Source: CAXBNV01 sp963977185
Lineage (GTDB): Bacteria > Pseudomonadota > Gammaproteobacteria > JAGOUU01
Direction of reading: 5' to 3'
Assembly: GCA_963977185.1 (NCBI GenBank)
Contig: CAXBNV010000049.1
Coordinates: forward strand, 1-8,343
Length of the DNA: 8,343 nucleotides
Each line of letters starts with the position of its first letter. Position 1 is the stretch's first letter. The notes below the pieces were generated by a model, which made no database searches, was not told the origin of the DNA, and saw only the letters and a list, made by a program, of their open reading frames with translations. The translations under genes were made by a program, and so were the position numbers. This document shows, one piece after another, positions 1 through 5,240 of this stretch.

Positions 1-4
1 AAAA

Positions 5-10
5 ATAAGG
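5..10 (+). promoter_or_regulatory. Ribosome binding site of the aldo/keto reductase
   Basis: The sequence ATAAGG lies five bases before ATG 16 and matches a Shine-Dalgarno core (AAGG). It supports this start codon. The promoter is outside the window. Confidence 0.6.
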
Positions 11-15
11 TTTTT

Positions 16-855
16 ATGAGTAAAAAATATAGAATACCTGCCATTTTATATGGCACGGCTTGGAAGGAAGATAATACAGAAAATCTAGTAATGCTGGCTG
101 TAAAACAAGGTTTTAGAGGTATAGATACAGCAAATCAACGCAAGCACTATTTTGAAGAAGGTGTTGGCATGGCATTACAACAAATTTATGATAATACAGA
201 AATAAAGCGAGAATCATTATTTCTGCAAACAAAATATACTTATGTACATGGGCAAGATCATAGGTTACCTTATGATGATAAAGCTGATGTTGCTACTCAA
301 GTTGAGCAATCATTTAAGAGTTCTTTAAAACATTTAGGTACAGATTATATTGATTCATATGTATTGCATGGCCCAGAACTAATGCATGGGTTGACTTTGA
401 CTGACAATGATTGGTTGGCATGGCAAGCAATGGAGAAGCTGCAACAGTCTGGATTAGTAAAATATCTTGGTGTGTCAAATGTAAACCATAAACAGTTAGA
501 GCTGTTATATACAAATGTAAAGATTAAACCTAAATTTGTACAAAATAGATGCTTTGCACAAATGTTATGGGATAAACAAATTAGAAATTTTTGCTTAAAT
601 AATGAAATTATTTATCAAGGCTTTTCATTACTAACTGCTAATCAAAATTATTTATAGCATCATATTATTCAAGATATGGCAAAAGAGAATAACATGACAG
701 TTGCACAATTGATTCTTAATTTTGCTATACATATAGGAATGTTGCCATTAACTGGTACAACTAATGAAAAACATATGCAGCAAGATTTAGCGGAATTGAG
801 CTCTAACCTTAGTGATGAACAGGTAGTTACTATAGAAAATATTGTTAATTTATGA
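16..855 (+). pseudogene. Aldo/keto reductase, interrupted by an in-frame TAG stop
   Basis: Aldo/keto reductases are cytosolic NAD(P)H-dependent enzymes that reduce carbonyl substrates. The four catalytic residues of the family are visible: Asp37 in GIDTAN, Tyr45 in KHYFEEGVG, Lys73 in LQTKY and His118 in VLHGP. The reading frame starts at ATG 16, five bases after AAGG, and stops at TAG 655-657 (codon 214). Past this stop the same frame continues open to TGA 853-855 and encodes a normal C-terminal end (MTVAQLILNFAIHIGMLPLT and on). The whole frame is 279 codons, about family length. One substitution therefore appears to have broken an otherwise intact gene. The truncated 213-residue product would lose the last barrel strand and part of the cofactor-binding side, so it is probably inactive. 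Amber readthrough or a sequencing error are alternatives. The gene lies directly upstream of integrase debris. The substrate cannot be told from sequence. Confidence 0.88.
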
Positions 856-916
856 AAGCAATAATTATAATTTTCTATCATTCTGGTGCAATGCATTTTG
901 GTTGTGAGATATTTTT

Positions 917-1294
917 AAAAGTAGCAAGACAAGATATATACCGTTAATTGATGAGTTATATAAAGTTTTACAAGCTTGGCATAAACAATCTCAAATTGAT
1001 GTCAGTTTTGTTTTTCCTAATAAAATTAATCAGCCCTTTGATAATGTTAGAAGTTCAAGGGATAAATTATTAAAATATGCAGGAATAGAAGATTTTAGAT
1101 AGCATGATATGAGGCATAACTTTGCTAGTAGGTTGGTTATGGCTGGAGTTGATTTGAATACTGTCAGGGAGTTGCTTGGACATTCTGAGATTTTTATGAC
1201 GCTTAGGTATGCTCATTTGGCGCCTGAGCATAAGGCTGATGCTGTTGCTAAATTAAACACCATGAAGGATAAAACATTATGTATAAAAGAATAA
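917..1294 (+). pseudogene. Tyrosine recombinase (phage-type integrase) relic 1, C-terminal catalytic part
   Basis: Only the C-terminal half of a tyrosine recombinase remains. The frame begins around KSSKTRYIPL (917 on), a typical beta-hairpin of the catalytic domain, and just upstream is an in-frame TGA at 905-907. The N-terminal DNA-binding domain and the first catalytic Arg region are missing. A TAG at 1100-1102 interrupts the frame directly before HDMRHNFAS, where relatives usually read FRWHDLRH or FRFHDLRH, so TGG to TAG is a simple explanation. Downstream of it the His-x-x-Arg box, the LLGHS box and the nucleophile Tyr of RYAHLAPEH (codon 1208-1210) are all intact, ending at TAA 1292-1294. 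An ATG at 1109 could start a 61-residue fragment, but it would lack most of the active site. The last part is visibly richer in G+C than its surroundings, which suggests a foreign origin. Confidence 0.87.
1264..1269 (+). promoter_or_regulatory. Ribosome binding site of the P-loop kinase, inside the integrase relic
   Basis: GAAGGA lies nine bases before ATG 1279. It decides the start codon and is embedded in the last codons of integrase relic 1, so translation of the kinase gene depends on sequence left over from the recombinase. Confidence 0.6.
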
Positions 1295-1785
1295 TGATAT
1301 TTGGTAGACCTGGAAGTGGTAAATCTACATTTGCCAATGAATTATCAAATGAAGCTCAACTACCTGTTTTTCATTTAGACAAATATTTTTTTATGTCTAA
1401 CTGGCAGGAGAGAGACTATAACGAATTCATGAAGATTCAAGAAGAATTAGTAAGTAAAGATAAATGGATTATTGATGGTAATAGTACAAAGTCTTTGGAA
1501 ACAAGATGGGCCCATGCTAATTTGATTATGTATTTCAACTATGGAAAATTAAGGTGCCTTTTTAGATTAATTAAGAGATTATTTAATAAATCAAAATATA
1601 TTGATGATAGGCCAGATGAATGCAGAGAAATTTTAAGGTTTCAGTTAATAAAATATATGTGGACTTTTGAGAAACGAGTCAACAATATGATATTGATATT
1701 AAAAGAAAAATATCCTTATGTAAAATTTATAGAAATTAATTCTAATAAAGAGAGTAATGATATGAAAAAAATAATAAGTTATTAA
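1279..1785 (+). CDS. P-loop kinase-like ATPase (adenylate kinase/topology-modulation-like)
   Basis: A 168-residue cytosolic P-loop protein. Walker A is GRPGSGKST at residues 9-17. It is followed by HLDKYFF (32-38), a tryptophan at 42 and WIIDGN (63-68), with an Arg at 76 and an Arg/Lys-rich lid-like stretch near 92-104. This order matches small proteins often annotated as 'DNA topology modulation protein' (FlaR-like) or AAA family ATPase, which resemble nucleotide kinases and whose substrates are poorly known. The length is close to the family norm. Start ATG 1279 is supported by GAAGGA at 1264-1269, nine bases upstream. This ribosome site lies inside the 3' end of integrase relic 1, and the two frames overlap by 16 bases. 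The stop at 1785 directly abuts integrase relic 2, so the last few residues may not be the original C-terminus. The gene looks intact and was probably carried in as cargo of an integrated element. Confidence 0.8.
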   Translation: MYKRIMIFGRPGSGKSTFANELSNEAQLPVFHLDKYFFMSNWQERDYNEFMKIQEELVSKDKWIIDGNSTKSLETRWAHANLIMYFNYGKLRCLFRLIKRLFNKSKYIDDRPDECREILRFQLIKYMWTFEKRVNNMILILKEKYPYVKFIEINSNKESNDMKKIISY

Positions 1786-1937
1786 AACGGTTCAATTACA
1801 AAAAGTAGTAAATTAGGGTATATTCAATTAAAAGAAAAAGCTTTAAAAACTTTAATAAAATGGCATAATCAATTAGATATGTTCACTTTGCTCCTGAATA
1901 TAAGGCAGAGGCTGTAGCTAAATTAAATTTCACGTAA
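1786..1937 (+). pseudogene. Tyrosine recombinase relic 2, internally deleted
   Basis: Two pieces of an integrase C-terminal domain lie next to each other in different frames. The first (from 1798) reads TKSSKLGYIQL, then ALKTLIKWHNQ, and matches KSSKTRYIPL with the following helix ending AWHKQ in relic 1. The second (1875-1937) reads RYVHFAPEYKAEAVAKLN and then TAA, and matches RYAHLAPEHKADAVAKLN in relic 1. About 210 bases that separate these pieces in relic 1, including the HxxR and LLGHS boxes, are missing here. The piece is only moderately similar to relic 1 at base level, so it comes from a different integrase and not from a recent duplication. It is non-functional. It begins at the kinase stop codon and ends eight bases before the next gene. 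Confidence 0.82.
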
Positions 1938-1945
1938 TAAAAAAT

Positions 1946-2905
1946 ATGAAAAAAATATCTTATTTGAAATTAGCGAATGTTAACGATTTAAATTTAATTA
2001 ATGGATTAATGAGAAGTTCTAAAGCATATTGGGGATATGATGAAAAGTTTCTAGATGAATTCATGGATATTTTCAAAGTTACTAATAATTGTCTCAATAA
2101 AAGTTTTACTTATTTAGTTTATTTAGATAAAAAAGTAATTGGTTATTATAGTTTATTACCAAAAGATCAAAACATTTTAGAATTAGATATGTTTTTTATA
2201 GAACCAATGTTTATAGGCCAAGGTTTTGGAAGAACACTTTGGGAGCTTGCATGTCAGACATCAAAAGAGTTGGGTTATTTGGGATTTAATATAATAGCCG
2301 ATCCAAATGCAGATAGCTTTTATATTAGAATGGGGTGCACTAAGATTGGCGACAAAAAGTCGGCGATGTCTAGAGAGCGTAATATTAATATATTCTCTTA
2401 TGATATATCAGCTAGTGCATTCATGCCTCAATCAATAATTATTATTAGAGATTATATTGAATCAGACGCTAGAGAAATCGCTGAAATTTTCTATAATACT
2501 ATCCATATTATTAATATCAAAGATTACTCTCAAAAACAAATTAATGTATGGGCTCCTAAATCAAAGTTAGATACTGATTGGTGGGATAAAAGGTCTAAAA
2601 AATTAAAACCTTTTATAGCCACAATAAATAATAAAGTAGTTGGTTTTGCAGAACTTGAATCTAATGGACATATTGATTGCTTCTATTGTCACTATGATTA
2701 TCAAGGATTAGGTGTGGGCTCAGCCTTAATAAATTATATTGAAAAAAATGCCAATGATAAAAAAATAGAAAAATTATATGCAGAAGTAAGTATTACAGCA
2801 AAACCTTTTTTCTTAAGTAAAGGTTTTGCTATAGTAAAAGAGCAAAATGTAGAAAAAGAAGGAGTGAAGTTAAAGAATTATATTATGGAAAAATTAATTA
2901 ATTAG
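1946..2905 (+). CDS. Tandem GNAT-domain N-acetyltransferase
   Basis: A 319-residue protein with two consecutive GNAT folds, which use acetyl-CoA to acetylate an amine on a small molecule or protein. The first domain spans about residues 3-155, with the acetyl-CoA loop GQGFGR at 91-96. The second spans about 164-319, with loop QGLGVG at 253-258. The second domain resembles the YafP-type GNAT layout (INIKDYSQKQINVWAP before the core). A single GNAT domain is usually 150-170 residues, so this is a fusion of two units. ATG 1946 begins the first domain cleanly, although no good ribosome site is seen before it. It lies eight bases after the end of integrase relic 2. The stop is TAG 2903-2905. It converges on the next GNAT with 16 bases between the genes and no obvious terminator. 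The substrate is unknown; antibiotic or toxin modification is possible but unproven. Confidence 0.83.
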   Translation: MKKISYLKLANVNDLNLINGLMRSSKAYWGYDEKFLDEFMDIFKVTNNCLNKSFTYLVYLDKKVIGYYSLLPKDQNILELDMFFIEPMFIGQGFGRTLWELACQTSKELGYLGFNIIADPNADSFYIRMGCTKIGDKKSAMSRERNINIFSYDISASAFMPQSIIIIRDYIESDAREIAEIFYNTIHIINIKDYSQKQINVWAPKSKLDTDWWDKRSKKLKPFIATINNKVVGFAELESNGHIDCFYCHYDYQGLGVGSALINYIEKNANDKKIEKLYAEVSITAKPFFLSKGFAIVKEQNVEKEGVKLKNYIMEKLIN

Positions 2906-2921
2906 CTTTAATATAGGTAAA

Positions 2922-3440
2922 TTATTTGGTTATTTCATATCTGTAACTATCTCTTTTGTGCCCTTTAAATTCCTTATGGTTTTTAATAACACCAACTCGT
3001 TTCATACCTGATTTTTCCATAACTTTATAAGAAGGTATATTGTTAGTATCACACGTAGCATAAATAATAGATGCATGGAGATTGTTAAAACCAAAGTCAA
3101 TTAAAAGTTTAGTTGCTTCTTGGGCTAATCCTTGTTTTTGATATTTAGGATTTATTACATAACCTAATTCTAAAACAGAGCTTTTTTCTGTTACTCGCCA
3201 AAGTTTGCATCCTCCTATTAGCTTGTCATTTTCTTTTAAACAAATGGCTAATTCATAATCATAAATGGGATCATGATTGGTTTTTGCTATACATTCTTCT
3301 AAATAGTTTTTTGTATCATTATTAGAATTAGGTCCCCACTCTTGATATTCAGATACTTCAGGGATAGATGCATATTCATGCACAGCATCAGAATCCTCTA
3401 AGGTATAAGATCTTAAATAAATTCTTTTTGATTCAAGCAT
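2922..3440 (-). CDS. RimJ/RimL-like GNAT N-acetyltransferase
   Basis: A 172-residue GNAT protein of the ribosomal-protein-acetyltransferase type (Acetyltransf_3-like). It opens with ESKRIYLRSYTLEDSDAVHEY (residues 3-23), the usual N-terminal pattern 'L.T.RL.LR....D'. It then has the central strand LELGYVINPKYQKQG (90-104), the acetyl-CoA loop QKQGLAQEA (101-109), and the signature NIPSYKVMEKSGMKRVG (134-150), which is typical of this subgroup. Many members with this fold are named after RimJ and RimL but act on other proteins or small molecules, so the substrate is open. Length and both ends look complete. It is transcribed divergently from the cyclase-family gene, with 44 very AT-rich bases between the two starts, and converges on the tandem GNAT gene. 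No clear ribosome binding site is seen. Confidence 0.87.
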   Translation of the reverse strand: MLESKRIYLRSYTLEDSDAVHEYASIPEVSEYQEWGPNSNNDTKNYLEECIAKTNHDPIYDYELAICLKENDKLIGGCKLWRVTEKSSVLELGYVINPKYQKQGLAQEATKLLIDFGFNNLHASIIYATCDTNNIPSYKVMEKSGMKRVGVIKNHKEFKGHKRDSYRYEITK

Positions 3441-3444
3441 AATA

Positions 3445-3456
3445 TATAATATTATA
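3445..3456. promoter_or_regulatory. Possible shared -10 region between divergent GNAT and cyclase genes
   Basis: A perfect 12-base palindrome, TATAATATTATA, gives a consensus TATAAT on each strand in the 44-base gap between two divergent start codons. No convincing -35 box is visible on either strand. The surroundings are almost pure A/T, so chance is a real possibility. Confidence 0.3.
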
Positions 3457-3484
3457 TTAAGTAATAAATAAATTTAAATTATAT

Positions 3485-4171
3485 ATGAAATTCCCATTTA
3501 AAGTAATAGATTTAACGCATGAAATATCAGCAAATATCCCAACTTGGGATATTAATTGTGGCTTTAGTCATGAAAATATTCTAGATTATGATGACTGTGA
3601 TACAGATGTTAAATTTAGAGTTCAGCATGCTGAGATGCCACTTGGAATAGGAACTCATGTTGATGCACCAGCGCACTGTTGCGTTAATGGGGTAACGATT
3701 GAAAGTTTAGAATTAAATAGCTTAATAACAGAATGTATAGTAATAAATGTATCGCATCTCGCAACTGAAAATTACATTGTTGATGAAAATGTGATAACTC
3801 AATTTGAGAGTGAATATAAAAAGATTCCAAAAAATAGTTTTGTTATTGTTTATACAGGATGGTCTGAAAATTGGAATAATCCTATTAAATACCATAATAA
3901 TTATAAATTTCCATCTATATCAAAAGATGTTGCTAAAACTCTCTTAAAAAGAGAAATAGCTGGATTAGGTATTGATACCTTAAGCCCAGATAGGCCTGAT
4001 AGTGGGTTTCCTGTACATAAATTATTTTTAAGTAATAATAAATATATTGTTGAAAACATAAACAAAGCTAATTTATTACCATATATAAACAGTTATATTA
4101 TGATTTTGCCAATGAAAATTAAAGATGCTACTGAAGCACCTGCAAGAATATTAGGTTTATTGAATGATTGA
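3485..4171 (+). CDS. Cyclase-family metal-dependent hydrolase (kynurenine formamidase-like fold)
   Basis: A 228-residue protein of the cyclase family (PF04199), which includes bacterial kynurenine formamidases (KynB) and isatin hydrolases. These enzymes bind divalent metal and hydrolyse amides or related bonds. Visible features are VIDLTHEISANIPTW (7-21), the metal motif region GIGTHVDAPAH (54-64) with His58, Asp60 and His64, GIDTLSPD (162-169), PVHKLFL (176-182) and the terminal TEAPARI (216-222) with the conserved Glu. The usual motif is HxGTHxDxPxH; here the first His is Gly54. This may mark a subfamily with a changed metal site. The length is normal. No tryptophan-degradation gene is nearby, so kynurenine as substrate is not supported. 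A palindromic repeat begins 24 bases after the stop and may end the transcript. Confidence 0.85.
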   Translation: MKFPFKVIDLTHEISANIPTWDINCGFSHENILDYDDCDTDVKFRVQHAEMPLGIGTHVDAPAHCCVNGVTIESLELNSLITECIVINVSHLATENYIVDENVITQFESEYKKIPKNSFVIVYTGWSENWNNPIKYHNNYKFPSISKDVAKTLLKREIAGLGIDTLSPDRPDSGFPVHKLFLSNNKYIVENINKANLLPYINSYIMILPMKIKDATEAPARILGLLND

Positions 4172-4195
4172 TTAAATTAAAATTCTTAGAAATTA

Positions 4196-4261
4196 AAGTC
4201 ACTCTCACTTAGTCTATATATACATTGGTAAGATGTGGACTAAGTGGGTGGAACTTATTTT
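4196..4261. repeat. Palindromic repeat element, copy 1 (degenerate)
   Basis: An imperfect inverted repeat of about 61 bases plus a shared ATTTT tail. The right arm (AAGATGTGGACTAAGTGGG then TGGAACTT) is well kept, while the left arm (AAGTCACTCTCACTTAGTCT and on) has several mismatches. The loop reads ACATTGG. It matches the copy at 4849-4913 in the same orientation, including the flanking ATTAAAGTC on the left and ACTTATTTT on the right. It lies 24 bases after the cyclase stop and 91 bases before the next GNAT start. As RNA it would still fold and could act as a terminator-like hairpin. Confidence 0.8.
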
Positions 4262-4306
4262 ATAAAGCTATTTTTAAAATAGACAGAATTTAATAGTTAT
4301 TTAATG

Positions 4307-4312
4307 TATAAT
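4307..4312 (+). promoter_or_regulatory. Possible -10 box for the GNAT gene at 4352
   Basis: TATAAT lies 39 bases before the start codon at 4352, preceded directly by TG. The nearest -35-like hexamer, TAGACA at 4280-4285, has a spacer of 21 bases, which is too long, so the promoter is only a suggestion. Confidence 0.33.
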
Positions 4313-4333
4313 TAGCAGATACTATATTTATTT

Positions 4334-4339
4334 AGGTGG
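4334..4339 (+). promoter_or_regulatory. Ribosome binding site of the GNAT gene at 4352
   Basis: AGGTGG lies twelve bases before ATG 4352. The spacing is somewhat long but it is the only purine-rich G-containing site, and the encoded protein begins at the expected first strand of the GNAT fold. Confidence 0.5.
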
Positions 4340-4351
4340 TTATTAAAACTA

Positions 4352-4849
4352 ATGAAAGTAGAACTAGTTAGAGCAACAATAGATCAAAAATCTATAATGG
4401 CTAATCTTCTAGAATTATATGCCTATGATTTTACTGAATTTTGGGACTTTGATATTGGTGACGATGGTTTTTATGGATATAAACAGCTGCCTTTGTATTG
4501 GACAGATCCTAATCGTTTTCCTTACTTTATTTACGTTGACAATAAAATTGCTGGATTGATTTTAGTACAAAAAGGCTCACCCATTTCAGATGATAAGACT
4601 GTCTTGGATATTGCTGAATTTTTTGTCATGAAAAAGTATAAACAGCATGGTATTGGTACTGCGGCTGCGCTTAAAATATGGGAGCAATTTAAAGGGCAAT
4701 GGCAAGTTAGGGTATTAGTGGATAATAAAATAGCTTGTTCATTTTGGTTACAGGCTATTAAAAAGTTCACCTCAGTGACGCCATCTAAAACAGATACAAC
4801 CATTAAGGGTGAGGATTGGATTATTTACAGCTTTGAATCAAATAATTAA
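4352..4849 (+). CDS. GNAT-family N-acetyltransferase
   Basis: A 165-residue single-domain GNAT protein. It starts with VELVRAT (residues 3-9) and has a WDFDIGDDGFYGY stretch (31-43) followed by LPLYWTDPNRFPYFIYVDNKIAG (47-68). The AEFFVMKKYKQHGIGTAAA segment (88-106) holds the acetyl-CoA loop QHGIGT at 98-103. The pattern 'D.G.Y.Y..L..YW.....FPYFI..D...AGF.L' is common to a group of GNATs annotated only as predicted acetyltransferases, so no substrate can be named. The gene has its own ribosome site and lies alone between two copies of a palindromic repeat. Its TAA stop (4847-4849) shares its last base with the second copy. This bracketing suggests that it moved or was inserted together with the repeats, or that the downstream hairpin serves as its terminator. 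Confidence 0.83.
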   Translation: MKVELVRATIDQKSIMANLLELYAYDFTEFWDFDIGDDGFYGYKQLPLYWTDPNRFPYFIYVDNKIAGLILVQKGSPISDDKTVLDIAEFFVMKKYKQHGIGTAAALKIWEQFKGQWQVRVLVDNKIACSFWLQAIKKFTSVTPSKTDTTIKGEDWIIYSFESNN

Positions 4850-4913
4850 AGTCCTACCCACTTAATCCACATCTACATTGTAAGATGTGGGTTAAGTGGG
4901 TGGGACTTATTTT
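4849..4913. repeat. Palindromic repeat element, copy 2 (near-perfect hairpin)
   Basis: Two 26-base arms (4849-4874 and 4883-4908) pair around an 8-base loop, ACATTGTA. The only departures are two positions that give T against G, which remain G-U pairs in RNA. The right arm reads AGATGTGGGTTAAGTGGG then TGGGACTT, followed by ATTTT. The element starts on the last base of the GNAT stop codon. It is the better-preserved partner of the copy at 4196. As RNA it would form a very stable hairpin followed by a short U-rich stretch, so it could terminate transcription on the plus strand. As DNA it resembles a small non-autonomous palindromic element (MITE- or REP-like). No transposase is present in the window. 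Confidence 0.88.
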
Positions 4914-4946
4914 GTCATAAATATAAAATTTGAATTTAAATATTAT

Positions 4947-4951
4947 AAGGA
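4947..4951 (+). promoter_or_regulatory. Ribosome binding site of the 86-residue protein
   Basis: AAGGA lies six bases before ATG 4958. It is the best-placed Shine-Dalgarno sequence in the window and the main support that the small reading frame downstream is translated. Confidence 0.65.
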
Positions 4952-4957
4952 TTTTTT

Positions 4958-5218
4958 ATGGGCTATAAACCAGAAGACATGATATCAGATAAGGATAATT
5001 ACTTTACTGCAAATGGTAAAACTATACGTAAAGGAACCATGGCTGCAGCATTAGCAAATGCAGAGATATTTGAATCAAATACATCTAGCGATAAAGAAAA
5101 AAAAGATGCCTTTGATACAATTAAAGAGCTTGCTCCAACATTAATAGCATTTGGATTGACTAAGTTTTTAACTTGGAAAAATGTGGAAATACAAAAAATA
5201 TTTGATGATTTGAAATAA
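4958..5218 (+). CDS. Small protein of unknown function (86 residues)
   Basis: I do not recognise this protein. It has a strong ribosome site, AAGGA, six bases before its ATG, which supports real expression. The first 22 residues are polar (KPEDMISDKDNYFTANGK). An alanine-rich helix follows (MAAALANAEIFES, 28-40), then a charged linker (SSDKEKKD, 43-50). The last part is a helix-forming segment with a moderately hydrophobic stretch, ELAPTLIAFGLTKFLTW (57-73). No signal peptide, metal motif or clear transmembrane span is present. The size and layout would fit an antitoxin, immunity protein or small regulator, but nothing in the sequence points to one. It lies between the second palindromic repeat and the LysR gene, on which it converges with 22 bases in between. 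No partner gene is adjacent. Confidence 0.65.
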   Translation: MGYKPEDMISDKDNYFTANGKTIRKGTMAAALANAEIFESNTSSDKEKKDAFDTIKELAPTLIAFGLTKFLTWKNVEIQKIFDDLK

Positions 5219-5240
5219 TTATTAAGAAATAAATTACTAG

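Noticed and set aside
669..896. Minus-strand reading frame of 75 codons over the end of the aldo/keto reductase.
   Set aside because: It is antisense to recognisable aldo/keto reductase sequence, its composition looks random, and it has no ribosome site.
655..1102. TAG reassigned to an amino acid, because two family-like frames are interrupted by TAG.
   Set aside because: TAG is the natural terminator of the intact tandem GNAT gene (2903-2905) and of the LysR gene (5243-5241). Both end at normal protein lengths. The integrase relic is also broken in other ways.
1279..1785. Toxin (zeta- or AAA-type) of a toxin-antitoxin pair.
   Set aside because: The LDKYFF and WIIDGN motifs and overall size fit small nucleotide-kinase-like proteins better, and there is no adjacent small antitoxin gene.
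4531..4803. Minus-strand 90-codon frame inside the GNAT gene.
   Set aside because: It lies entirely antisense to clear GNAT motifs. The other short frames opposite genes (314-514 and 7203-7385, both minus strand) are rejected for the same reason.
4849..4908. Integron attC site, since a ~60-bp palindrome follows a small accessory gene and contains GTTAAGT, which fits GTTRRRY.
   Set aside because: The matching RYYYAAC box is imperfect (ACTTAAT), copy 1 lacks the GTT box, the stem is almost fully paired without the extrahelical bases of attC, and no integron integrase is present.
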